In this document: one piece after another, positions 33,686 through 45,694 of the stretch
Layout: each line of letters begins with the position of its first letter
Position numbering within the stretch: the first letter of the stretch is position 1
Assembly: GCA_002205965.3 (NCBI GenBank)
Contig: NADL03000594.1
Coordinates: 2,356,001 to 2,420,000 of the forward strand
DNA length: 64,000 bases
From: Kappaphycus alvarezii
Taxonomy: Eukaryota; Rhodophyta; Florideophyceae; Gigartinales; Solieriaceae
Direction of reading: 5' to 3'
The notes under the pieces: generated by a model
Databases searched by the model: none
Told to the model about the DNA's origin: nothing
Seen by the model: only the letters and a program-made list of their open reading frames with translations
Made by a program: the position numbers and the translations under genes

Positions 33686-34126
33686 TAGAAGAAGACTTTT
33701 GTCGGCCGTCGTTTTTCGTTGGCCGTCTTTTTCGTCTCAACTTTCGATTCATTGACATGACGGCTTTCGTGTCTAAGAGAATATCTTGGCTCTCGTCCAA
33801 CTTTGGTTTGCTTAAGTAGCTGAGCAGAAGACGTGTAGTAACTTCACTTCTCCCAAAGTTGCATTGAACCGACAGTGGTGGCTTAAGTAGCTGAGCAGCT
33901 TACGTAGCTGAGCTTACGTGTAGTAACTTCTCGTACCCATTTTCGGCCGACTTCTTCTCGCTCAAGTGGTTTCCGAAGACCAGTCGCTCGATATAGGTAG
34001 CTGGATTGCCAACAGTGACGATGTCCTTGCCTTCTACATCACCTGCATTACAGTTGGCCCGGATTTGATCACCCAACGTGGGCCGTCGACACTGTTCCTG
34101 TCGCAACAAGACCCACCGGCCCCCGC

Positions 34127-35774
34127 ATGCTACGTTCACCTGAGGGTCCCCTTTCATCGGCTGAGGTTCGGGCTGGGCAGCTCGCGGGATCGCCTTCATC
34201 GGCTGAGATTCGAGTTGGCCAATCCCAGGGAAAATCTAGTACTCGTTCGGTACCCCCGGCAGAGGAGTTGGTGACGGTACAGCGCCTTCGAGACATACTA
34301 CACGCAAGGTCTACCGAAAGAACTGTGGCAAAAGCACAGATGCAAGAGACCTTGCGACGATCTCTGTTGACCGACGTTACCCAGGCGGTGCAAGTGTCGT
34401 TATATGATAGTTTCTTCCTGGCCTTCAGTGAGAGGTTCGACCCAGGCCTGGAAGTGTTGAGAATCAATGTAGAAGACATAAGAACAAGAGTGTTGGCCGT
34501 CGAGTTTGTTCGGCCGACAAAAGCCGTAATAGGAACTATGAGTGCAGATTGGCAAGTTGACTAGCCGCGAACCGTCGATCGACAACCGGAGATGTCTCAG
34601 GAATCTCTACTGTCTATTCTCCACCCGCTAGGGTTATCCACTGCTAACGGGAACAGCCGGGGTGACAGAGGAAGGGAGGTTGGAGCTTCCTCCTCCACCA
34701 TAGACGATGGCCGACCAGTCGTCCAGGGCTCAGACTTGGGACCTGCAGTCACGGGTTTGGCGCCGATTATTACGCTGCAAGAGCCTTCTGAGAAATTTAT
34801 GTCCTACAGCGCCTACCGGTTCGTCGACATGCGGCAGATTCTGACGTTCGATGAGATATCTCAACTTGCAAAAGTTGGCAAATCAATTCGAGCGATGTTT
34901 CCCCACATAGCTAACTTTGATGGTAATCATGGCATCGAGTTGTTGTCCTTCCTTCGTAACTACAAGGATGCTTGTGATACATTGGGCATCCACGAAGGGG
35001 CGGCCGTTCGTGTTCCGACAATCTTCCTTGAAGGGGACGCCAGACGCTTCTTTATGACAAAGTAAGGTGCTGGAGTGAGGCAGTCGTACTCCAATTCCAA
35101 CGAAACCCGCACAATGAACAGTTGGCAGTCGGCAGTCCACGCTTTTCTCAAGCGGTAATGCTCTGAGGAGGTATTGCCCAACGCTAACGACAAGGTAACA
35201 AGAATGCGTCAGAAAGAAGGAGAAACCGAAGCCGAATTCGCTGACCGTATTCAAGATGCAGCGTTAGTCTGCCCGGACGTGTTCACAGAACAGTCGTTGA
35301 TTCACAACTTTGTGAAAGGATTGAGCCCTGCCACTCGTTCGGTTGTGAACGAGAGTGTCATACAGAGGGCCGGCTCTCTAGATTTTTCAGTTCGTCGAAT
35401 GGCCATGTCAGCCGGAGACAGACCCTGCTTACGTTTCATCCCTCCCCAAAGCAAGTAAGAGGCCAACTGGTGTTTTGGCGTTGACCGAGCAGGAGGAGGA
35501 TGCCTTCGATTGGCAAAGGTGGCCGCCAGGACTTACGGAAGAATCTGTTTCAGCAGTATCCGTTGGACATGGAACCCCCGGATCAGTTGACCAACAACGC
35601 GCTCCGCCCGCTACACCAAACCCCGAATGGAACCGCGCACTTGCGGGGTATGAGGTAGTGAAAGAGCCGCCGACTTTAACACTCGATGAGCTCCAGAAAG
35701 CCATTGTCATGGTGCACGGTAACAAGACTTCTCATCGATGTTGGTGTTATCGAGTGGTTGGCCACGACCTGTAG
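34127..35774 (+). pseudogene. gag: Gypsy gag
   Basis: Pieces in one frame (34127-34564, 34592-35065, 35174-35458) then another (35475-35774). The capsid-like core shows FDGNHGIELLSFLRNYKDAC, GDARRFF, then QKEGETEAEFADRIQDAA and FVKGLSPATRSVV, a standard Ty3-type capsid. A degenerate zinc knuckle HRCWCYRVVGHDL lies at about 35730-35770, with its last Cys lost or in another frame. Confidence 0.75.
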
Positions 35775-36303
35775 GGATTTCCGTACCTTCCCCTTCCCGT
35801 TCGTCTCTACTTTGGTTTTTCCAACTACGATTACCAAGAAGAGCGACGTGTACAAGAAGGAGAGGGTCGAAGCGTCGGTTATGGGGCCTAATAAGGTCGA
35901 TACCAACCGAAGAAGGTGACCTTTGCTCAGCCACCTGTCAGCTCTCCGAAGCAAGGCCGTCGGCCAGCGAACATGATGGTTGTTTCCGAAACGGCTGAAA
36001 GTGAAGCTGAGGAGTCGGGAAAGGAGAATTGATGGTACCACACCTGGCGGACGAGGTACCAAGGATCGAAGAGCAACCGCCCGTGAAAGAAGACAGTCTT
36101 CATGTTGATCAACTTCTTTCTCGTGTAACACCACCCCATCACCTCTCGATGTAGGGTCACGCGAGTGTACCCACAACATCCTTTTCTTTTGATTATGTTG
36201 AAAAACCATCCTGTCGGTCTCAACACCTACCGGAAGGACCAAAAATTTCACTTCCACATTCCCTTAGTTCACCATCCACTTTAGAAGAAAATCCACAGTC
36301 AAC

Positions 36304-37450
36304 TTGGCCGCCAAAAAGGACGAACCATGTGCGACTTCGGTCCCCTCATCTTTGCGGAAGAGCTGCAGCAACCGAATACAAGAGGAAGAAAAACCGGATG
36401 AGTTGAATGTTTCGTTGACCGATGACGGGGATTGTACCCCTATTCTCGCTTTGAAGTCGAGCATCTACACTGTATCCGGCTCAGTGGGGTTGACCGCCCG
36501 TGGCATGCGCTCATACCCCATTGCGATCGACACCTGTTCGCCGAGTAACATTACAATAGAAACCGAGTTATCGCCGTACTGGTTTGCATTGATTGGCCCC
36601 CTTGAGACTGACTCGCGCTTGGGGGATTCAAACAAGAACCCATTAAGGTTCCGCGATGTCATAAGACTTATCCTTAGGTTTGTTAACAGATCACAGAGTA
36701 CCGAATTACTCGTAGCCAACAGACACTTTGCAGTTCCAGTTCTTCTTGGAACATGCTTCACGACCCCGCACGTGCGGAGCATCAGATGTCGTGTCTTAGA
36801 ATTCGATGTACTGGTCACGACCAGCACATCGAGTTCTACGAAGGAGGTACAGTACAAATCATTGGTCAGTCTAAGGGCGTCTCCAAGGACAAGACCGCTG
36901 ATGAAGTAACCCCAAACACAGCCCCTCTAGTGTTGGCCATCAAGAGACATCAAAGTGATGTGATAAGTTTGGTGAAGGAAGTCGTTATCCCGGTGGAAAC
37001 ACAGATATTAGTTGTAGTGAGTAGCACTGCATCCTGGCTTTGTTTTCTTGAGCCCCGATGGGCGCTGTTTACGAGAACCGGAATAGAGTTGACCAACGGA
37101 ACGGTGTTGAGGAGATAAGATCTGGACAGGTATTCAAGGTGATGATAGCGAACCGGAGTCAAAAGGAAGTGAAGTTACCCAAGGATACAGTTGTGGTGTA
37201 CGCTTCCAGACATCTGATGGCTATCATTACTCCTGACCGGAATCTTGGAATTGGGATCGGTAAAGTGCTTGGTATCTTACCCAGGGAGGGAGCATACAGC
37301 AAAGAGTCGCCCAACTATATAAAGGAAGTTGAAGATACGTCGGCCAATGCTTCCGACAACTGTTGGGAGGATGAAGTCGACTTGTGTCACTGTGACGAGG
37401 AAGTGAGAGAGAAAGCGTTAGACACCTTGCGTAAGCACTCGTTCATGTGA
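36304..37450 (+). pseudogene. pol: Gypsy aspartic protease region
   Basis: A protease-like segment with PIAIDTCSPSNIT (family D-T-G; here D-T-C, Gly lost) and VPVLLGTCF in frame 36304-36909, followed by a linker frame 37058-37450 (VMIANRSQKEVKLPKDTVV, CHCDEEVREKALDTLRKH) that leads to the reverse transcriptase. Broken by frameshifts. The active-site glycine change suggests it is dead. Confidence 0.6.
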
Positions 37451-37451
37451 A

Positions 37452-38734
37452 GTGGACACTGAGGAGAAATCAAGGCCACCTTCCATCGCATTGAAGTGGA
37501 ACCTGGTACACAACCGATCCGGTCCATGCCTTATCGACAGGGGCCGGCCGGACGGGAGATTTTCAAGACAGAAATCAAACCCCAACTGCAGTTGGGAGTT
37601 ATTGAGCCGGCCACCTAAGAGTGGGCTTCACCCGTGGTACTTGTTCCAAAGCCTGATGGGTCGAAGCATTTTTGTGGGGACTACCGTCGACTCAACGCGA
37701 AAACCATCACCGACTCGTACCCCCTTCCGAGGATGGACGATTGTATTGAATCTCTTGGCGACGCAGCAGTTTTCTCCTCATTGGACGCAAACAGCGGGTA
37801 CTGGCAGACACTAGTTGCAGAATAGGACCGGGATAAGACAGCTTTCACATCCCACTTGGGAGTGTACCGTTATCGACGAATGGCTTTTGGACTAAAGAAT
37901 GCACCGGCCACCTTTCAACTCGCGCTCGACATTATCTCGTCGGGTGTCCGATGAAATATATGCCTTGTGTATCTGGATAATGTGATTATCTCCTCCAAAG
38001 ATATGGAGACACATATCAGACAGCTGTATCAGATCTTGACCTTGTTGAATAACACCGGTATCTCACTCAAGTAGAAGAAGTGTGAGTTCTTTCGTTTGTC
38101 AGTCAAATACCTGGGACACAAGATTCTTCCAAGCAAGTTGCAGATGGCCGTCGACAACACGAAGGCAATCTCGTAAATCCTCTTTCTCAACACGTTGACA
38201 GAACTCCGATCCTTTCTCGGAGCCTGCAATATGTACCGACGATTTGTGAAGAACTTCGCGGGTATAGCGAAACATTTAACTGGTATGTTGCGTAAGGATG
38301 CTAACCCCGGAGATTTCCAGTCGCCGACGGCAGACCAGAGGGAAGCGTTTGCCAAATTGAAGGAGGCGTTAGTGTCTCCACCCATATTAGCTCTCTCGAA
38401 AGTCGGCCAAAATTACATGCTTGATACTGATGCAAGCGCGTATCAAGTTGAACGTTCGTTGTTACAAGAACAAGACAACGGAGAATATCTCCCTGTTGGA
38501 TACTGGTCCCGCATATTGAAGTCGGCTGAAGCAAAGTACTCCGCCACCGATCGTGAGTGCTTGGCCGTCATATGGTCAATCAAAACGCTGCGGCTGTACA
38601 TCGAAGGAAAGAAGTTCACAGTACGGACAGAACACGATGTGTTACGTTGGTTGATGGGCCTACACGATCCGCCAGGAAGGTTGACTCGTTGGAGGTTACG
38701 GCTCTTCGAATTCGACTTCTTCATACTTTACTAG
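37452..38734 (+). pseudogene. pol: Gypsy reverse transcriptase and RNase H
   Basis: Fragments show [60 protein letters not shown] and the palm motif as VYLDNVI (about 37968-37985), where the second catalytic Asp has become Asn. Then SFLGACNMYRRFVKNFA and an RNase H domain (LDTDASAYQVERSLLQEQ, SATDRECLAVIWSI). Stops occur near 37617, 37823, 37953 and 38073. Confidence 0.9.
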
Positions 38735-39067
38735 CCCGGACGAGTGCACCAAGTACCCGATGCACTGTCTCGAATTCGCACGCCGACCGAAAAGGAGCAA
38801 ACTCATTCAAGGAAGTCATTGCTGTCCTGCTGACGGAACTAGTCATGCCAACAACAAGACTTCAGAAACTACGTCGTGATCAGAATGAAGCGTTGGCCGA
38901 CGAGGACATAGTTGATCCGGAAGACATCGATCTTCTTGTAACAACGGAACCCGACTACGCCGACTACGTCCGAGCTCAAGCATATGAACAACAAAAGGCA
39001 GCTGGCCGAGTGTCAGAGGAGTTGCCGAGCCCCATCACATACGATGAGGTTGTAAAATAACAGAAAA

Positions 39068-40025
39068 TTGATAGTTTTGCGAACAGATTTTGGCCAAACA
39101 GCCGAAGCGTTCAAAACGATCCCTATTTTTCGAGGGACCAGACGGAATTCTCCGACGAAAGGGTCTGGCCCAGGGCCAAGTGCAGATTGTTTTTCCACAA
39201 TCCTTGCATGCGCGTGTGCTCAAACTCGCGCATCATTCGCTGCTCGCTGGCCATCTGGGACAAACTCGTCTGATGAAGTCCTTGTGGTTGACATACTATT
39301 GGCCTCATATGGCTGCAGACTGCTACGCGACTGTTCGTAACTGCGGAAATTGCGCGAAGAATCGCACACGGTTGCGACAGAAGACCAGCTAATTGAAGTT
39401 GTTTCCAGCCTCACAACCACTTCAGTCGGTCGCCATGGATATCCTCGGACCGCTTTCGGAGACGATGTCGGGAAATCGCTTCATCTTGGCCATCACTTGT
39501 AGGTTTTCGAAACTCACACAAGTTACCCCTTTGGCTTCCATCACCACCTACGGAGTCGCAGTCGCATTCTGTAACCATTTGGTGTTCAAGTACGGACCAC
39601 CCAAAACTGTGTTGTCTGACAATGGAAAACAGCTTGCCGGAAAATTCTTTCACGCGGTATGCAGACAACTCAAAGTGGGTAACAAATTCACGACCACATA
39701 CTATCCCCAAACGAGCGGCCAAATCGAAAGATACAACAGAACTCTGGCAGCCATGCTTCGAGGTTATGTCAACGAACATCAATCGGATTGGGATGAACAT
39801 GCCCCTGCGTTGACGTACGCGTATAAATGTCACGTATATCGGTCAACGGGCACCACAACTTTCGATCTGATCCTTAGTCGCCCGCCACCTGCGTTTTCGC
39901 TGAACCTTAGCGTCACCAAAAGGACTCGCCCAGACACAAGAACGAAGTCCAACTTTGTGTCACGTCTTGACAAAGCCATCTATTTGGCAGATCACAGACT
40001 GCAGAAGACACAAAAAAGATACTGA
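39068..40025 (+). pseudogene. pol: Gypsy integrase
   Basis: N-terminal HHCC zinc domain at 39200-39365 (LKLAHHSLLAGHLG ... RNCGNCAKNR), then a stop at 39390 and the catalytic core 39393-40025 with Asp in AMDILGPL, Asp in LSDNGKQLAG and Glu in SGQIERYNRTL. All three DDE residues are intact. The N-terminal and core pieces share one frame apart from the single stop. Confidence 0.9.
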
Positions 40026-40049
40026 AAGGACTTCGACAAGACGGTCCGA

Positions 40050-40568
40050 GTGGCCAACACAACGTTGCGTTCAGGTGACTACGTATACCTGGAAAACCCC
40101 GAGCATCAACCCAGCAAGCTTGAGTATCATGCGCAGGGACCCTACAGAGTCCTGCGTAACGACGGCCGAACGTTCGCCATTGAGTGTGAAGTATTAGTTG
40201 AACGCGTGAGCTCGGATTGCGTGACACCAGCTCCTCGACCATCGCAATTTACCTTCGCTCTATTCCGCACCGGTTCGATTACACAACCGGCCGCCGCCGA
40301 ACAAGATGGAGCCGATGACGAAGAAGACAGCGTACCGGCCGAGGAATATGTAGTTGATCGCACTATGGATCACTACTACGACAACGAGGGCCAACTTTGC
40401 CTTGGTACGGATATCGCGACACAACTTGGCAAAAGCACGACACCCTCCCGGCCGAACTTTTATCGGCCTACCTCGCTGGCAGGCGCAACCGTGCACGACG
40501 TCGTTCGCGGGACGCAAACGCTGGAGAAGGGGGGGAAACTGAGTTCTGATCGATTTCTTCTTATTTAG
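40050..40568 (+). pseudogene. pol: Gypsy integrase C-terminus with chromodomain, frameshifted
   Basis: Begins LRSGDYVYLENPEHQPSKL, the integrase C-terminal fold with GPYRVL. Then EEYVVDRTMDHYYDNEGQL (about 40340-40395), the first half of a chromodomain; the second half (WYGYRDTTWQKHDTLPAELL) is in the neighbouring frame. This places the element in the chromovirus branch of Ty3/gypsy, whose chromodomain targets histone marks. Confidence 0.7.
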
Positions 40569-41775
40569 CCATCATCTGCGTTGCTCGCTCAACGTACACT
40601 CGAGGCTGGAAGGAGAACGCTTTTTCCACCTTCGCTTGTTCGAAAACCAACATTCGAAACGGGTAGTTCTCATGCACCACGCCTGAGTGCGCAGGGAGAC
40701 GGCCGAGTTCTTGAAAGAGATGTACATCGCGTCGAAACGGGAAAGAAAAGTTGGCCAGCGAACAAGAAAGAATATTAGTCGGGGCGCCGAGTGGAAAGAG
40801 CATGACGGGAAAGGAAAGAAGTAGTAGAACTGTGAGGTGCAAGGTTGTACGGGGGAGAGGATTCGCAGGTCTATGGTGAAGGGATAGGAAGGTATCCGAA
40901 AGTCGAAAAAGTCATCGCAAAAACGTCTTTGCGATGGCCGGCCGGTTAACGGAACGCGAGTTCACCCACCTCGAGTGCATATGCGAGGCGGATGCTTTTA
41001 TTGCTGACAAGTTGCAAAAATACCCTGTGTTGCACGGTATCCCATCAGGTGGCACACGCTAGCCACCAAGATACGGCGATAGAAAGCAAGGAGCTCGCAA
41101 AGCCATCCACTTGTGGAAATTACGTGAGATGTGCAGTGAGTGGAGATTTATTTGTAAATGAGACTTGGATTGAACAGTACAGTATATATTTATCAACTGC
41201 AACTAATCAACTAACTTTTTACTTTAACGTACACTAACAAGCTTACAGTGATCTCGAAGGAAAGGAGCCGATGTCATATCGAACAGTATCGGTCGACTCC
41301 CTCCCCCGTCAAGACCAAGTTGGCCACCGAGTTTATAAGTTGGAACAGTGGGCCGGCTTCCTGGAAGAAGCTGACGTATCTTCGACCGTGACGGTACAGT
41401 TCAGCAGGAAGAAGATGGAGTTGACGGCACGCAATTATGGGCGCGACGACGAAATGCGTCAAAGTCGACAGCGAAAAGAAGGCCATGGTAATGATGACGG
41501 CCAACAAGTACTGACGTAAGACGAGAAGCACACATGACTGGCGAATATAGCCCGCCGACGCGATGTTTGGTTTAATCAAGGACGGCAAGTCGAGGAGTCC
41601 GACTACAGTACGGAGAACTAATCCGAATCGAACGGATTGCGGGTCTGCGGAGGGTCGGGCAACGTGTACCCGGTCGTGGAGTACCCGGAGTTGACCGACG
41701 TTAAACTGGTGACGGAGCCATCCGTGGGTCTCCGTAGGGGGGAGGAAGGACGGTCACCAGACTTATGGGCCACTG
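40569..41775. other. Non-coding junction in the gypsy composite
   Basis: Lies between the plus-strand pol end and the end of the minus-strand ORF, where a 3' LTR would be expected. I see no direct copy of the 33003-34050 sequence here. A plus frame at 41271-41519 is unrecognised. A small GC stem GCAAAAACG/TCTTTGC lies near 40917-40935. Confidence 0.5.
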
Positions 41776-44700
41776 TTAAGAGTAATGCGCCACCATCGAA
41801 TCGCGCCACAAGTTGCGCTCTGAACGGAAGTTGGCCATCTTCTCCTCTTCCGCTGCTAGTTTTCCTTTCAAATCATCGATCTCCTTCGTCTTCGCTTCGC
41901 TCACATTTTCGGCCGCACTCATCTCAGTTTTCAAGCCGGCCACCTTCTTCCCGGCCGCCTCCGCACGCTTCAATTTGTCATCAGTGGAAGCGGGGAATTG
42001 AAGATAGCGTTGACACGCCAGCGACAGCTCGTTCTCCTTGATGCTCCAGCGTCGGTCTGTCGAATTATTGTCGCAGGCCAACGCACTCGCGATATTTTGC
42101 AGCGCGAGCATGTCTGTAGGCAAGAGATCGACCTAATGATCACGATGAAGCTGACTTTTGCGAATATCGCCCAACTGCATGGAAAGCGTATTGACTTCGC
42201 GGGTGGCCGACCCCCATCTCCGCTTCCAATAAGTCTCCTGATCCTCGAGCACACGCATCTGCCGACTTCCCGGAGGCAAACACCTGTTGGCCGCCCCCAA
42301 GCGCCGCAGGTCCGCGTCGTTTCGTGCGAGATCCTCTTCCAAGCGGGAGAGTAAGTCCCCGAGCGGCCAACTACCCAGTCTGCCTTCACCTAAAAGAGTG
42401 CGTCGAATATACTCGCGAGATTGGAGCATCCTCTCAGGCACTGTCGGTCAATGGTGAGCCACTTGAACGCCGTAGGAAGTGTTATGTCGGAAGGTTGTAC
42501 CGTCGCGGATCTCGAAGCCGCAATATTTCGATGGACCGGCGACCGCGTCATACAACCCCTTGCAGAAGAAGCTGGCCGGCGTTTCATTCGCTTTGCGTAT
42601 GACTTCGATGATAGCCTGCAGCGAGTCCACACCGGCCCCGACTTGTCGGCCGCGTTCAAGAAAGTCCGGTGCGTCCTGTACAGTCTCCTCAATCAACGCG
42701 ATGACATCACCGGAATGCCAATAAATCCAGCGTGAGAATCGGATCTCATACGCGATGGTGATCAAGAGGATGGCCGACAGCTCGAATTGCAGCTCCATCA
42801 AGTAGCGATCTTTGGCGGCCGGCGTAAACTGCTCGGCACTCGTGCCGAAGTACACCGAAATCGGCGGTATGAAAAGAGGAGGGCCGAGTGGAGATAAGAA
42901 CTCCCGCAAGCGAGTCGGCCAGACCGGGAAGAATGAACATGATACACCGCTGGCCATTTGAGCATCATTTTGGTTCGCGATTTCTGCCGGCTGCATATAA
43001 CGAGGGCATCCGCGTCTATCGGCCTTCGCAAAAGCGAGTCTTAAACATACATTATTATACCGCGCGCATGGATGGCCGCCCAAGTTCCTGTCCAGGCTCG
43101 ACTTAGAGGTGACCGACTGTCTTGGCGAGGAATCGGAATACTGTACAGATTACTCTCGGTAAAAGGGGAAGCTAAAGTCTCACCTGAAAAATACTGAGAC
43201 GCGAGCCCGACATAGGCGGCATGCTCCGGATGTAATAAGAACATGTGGTCGGCCATCAAGTTCGGCGGAATACTGTACAACGGACCGATACAGTTGGTGT
43301 ACTCGTTGAACCGGTCTGTAGCATCTTCGACCCCCCGGCGCTGCAAAACGGCGCACATCGACCTTCGGGTATTGCCAATCCGCACTGTAGACCAATGAAA
43401 CCCGGTGGCCATCGGAAAACCAGTTGGCATGCAAGTTGGCCATCGACAAAGGTTGTGCGTCGGGATCGACGACACACGGAGGACGAGTCGGGGGAGAGTT
43501 GATCACCATCTCGATGGGCAAAACACCGTCCGTGTTGTCCATCGGCGGTGTAGAAAACACACCACGAAGACGATCAGGATAGGGGTTATAGTTAGTCGAC
43601 GGCAATTTTTGAGGCGGCCTACTTTCCAAGAGCTCCACCCGCACGTCCGCAGTTGGTTCACGCTTCAATGACCATGGAGATCGCTGAGGTGATTACCGAG
43701 GAAGCTTTGAACGAAGAAAAAGAGAAGCACAACTGCCCGAAATACCACTGTACGGCTGACGCTCACCAAGGGAACTCATAAGAAGTCCCGACTCTCCCGT
43801 CTGTCAAAGAATTAGATATCTGCTGGCCGACGGTGAAACTTCATCGTTGGGCTCAACTTGCACGTCACGGCTTGCTATCACACCTTCCTATTGCTTCACA
43901 GTATCAGATGGTCGACCAAGCCCCGATGCTTCCGCGGGAGACGATCTCCTAGGCGCCCTCCGTACTGTAGACTCACCGTCGGAGGTCAAGTCTATGTAAT
44001 ATGAGACTAACGGACGGGGCGGACGCGATTCAGTCGCCAAAAAATGGCGTAGTGAGTCTGGCGGTCCACAAGAACGCGACGTCGAGTTGGCCATCCTTAC
44101 TCCCGGACACATCGGGTACCCTCCGAGCTTGGCCTGAATGAGCACCCCCGCCTCACTTGGATTCTGTGTTGATGACGGTCGTTTCATAACCAATGCAAGT
44201 TCAGTTTCTTTTGATGGTCCCGGTTTCTCCTTTTGGACTGGCGTTTCGCTTTCGACCACAGAAATCACCTTGTCAACCAACGAACTTCCTTCGGCCATCT
44301 CCTTGTTACCTTTGCGAGCTTCCTCCCCCCGCCGAGGCACGTTTGTTGGTCAGCAATCTCCCTTTTTGTCCCCTCTTTCCTCACTCGCTACCCCCTGTAC
44401 AGTATCGACCACCCTTTCTGTCTCCCGGTAAACTATGACCTCAAACTTATCGCTGGCCTCGTTCTCCGATACCGCCCGCACCTTGACCGACTTTTTCCGT
44501 GTCCCCAATTCGGTCTCCTCCCTTGTTACCTCGCGGGTCGGCCTGTCCTTCTTCTTCTTGTGACGAGTGATTTCCTCCTTTATTATACGATCAACCTTCT
44601 CACTGGAGTTCCCCGCCCGGCTCCCCAATGGCTCCTTGAACTCTATGCCCGCCGAAGAAGACCTCGCTGTTGCCACTCGAGTACACTTGTCCTTGTCATG

Positions 44701-45109
44701 ACGGCAGACTGCTGATGCTAACGACCGTCCTCGCTTGAGACTGCTCTTTCTCTCCTGGCAGTCCGAGGACTTAATCTCCAGCACAACTTCCTTTGATTCC
44801 TCCTCAGGAACTGGTTGCCCATGCGCACCCTCGTTAGTCGACGGGTATTCTGACTCGCTACTCGAGGTCCTCTTCTCCTTGGTCTGGCGACGACGGCTGG
44901 CAGCCACCTGCGACGCAGCCCGCGTACGCGGGACCTTCGGAAGCTGCGACGGTGATGACCGCCGACGCTTCTTTTTCTTGTTGTCGGTCGGCTGCCTCTT
45001 CGAATGACGCATCACCTTGAGTTACCTCGTCCTCATCGTCCGAGAGGTTGATTTCATCCCGCACCTGCTCCCGATCCGGGCTATCTGGGAGTCCCCTCGC
45101 GGGATCCAT
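41776..45109 (-). pseudogene. Long opposite-strand ORF (~1,080 codons) of the gypsy composite, decayed
   Basis: Six open stretches on minus, 45015-44350, 44340-43888, 43668-43180, 43083-42448, 42441-42133 and 42123-41776, are all in the same frame and are separated mainly by single stops, with a compensated pair of frameshifts in 43340-43080. An upstream start MDPARGLPDSPDR at 45109 joins by one frameshift. Layout: acidic start (NLSDDEDE), Lys/Arg-rich basic region with KKKKRRR, a YYIDLTSDGE motif, a central globular-looking part (PPNLMADHMFLLHPEHAAYVG), and a C-terminal coiled coil (LKRAEAAGKKVAGLK, KEIDDLKGKLAAEEEK). No domain is recognised. It may be the gag-like or accessory protein of a partner element. 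Confidence 0.6.
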
Positions 45110-45694
45110 CGATGGCCGACAGTAACTAGCACGGCAAAAAGAGAAACAGCTCCGAAGATCCTTTGGTGGTCCGCGTACGGTAACAACACACGCGACGACA
45201 CATTCAGAGAGGCGGACGTCGGCCTAAAAGCTTGAAAGGGGGGGGGCAATGACGGAGAAGGATGGCCGCCAAATAGGACCACTCGCTACACGAGAATGGC
45301 TTGACTGGGGGTGATGAAGCTCAGTGACACAGGAGGGGGATGTTTTCTGACCGGTTGACGAAGTACTGCGGCCAACGGAGGGGAGGGGAAAGCAGAAACG
45401 AGTTTTGAAAATGTGGGGGGAGAAGTGGATGGTGAATTACTTCGAAGATGATGGAGGCTGACAACAACGAGATGGACGACTCAAAAGAAGATTGGCATGC
45501 GAAGCCAAATCATGCGTGCGCCTTCCACGGCATGAGAAGACCTTCGAAAAAGCTTCTAATTTAGTTGATGGCCCGCACTGAAGTGGATTTTTGATTATTT
45601 ATTGGCTGACGGTATTATACAGTACTCCCGTGAGAAGTTGACCGACATTTTTGACACGCTACGTATCGCCACCAACCGTTGTAGAGACAACCTC

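Noticed and set aside
33495..33755. Hydrophobic ORF (starting MPAELHYLP) present twice, also at 45595-45885 on minus
   Set aside because: It is duplicated because it lies in the inverted terminal repeats; not independent genes and probably not coding.
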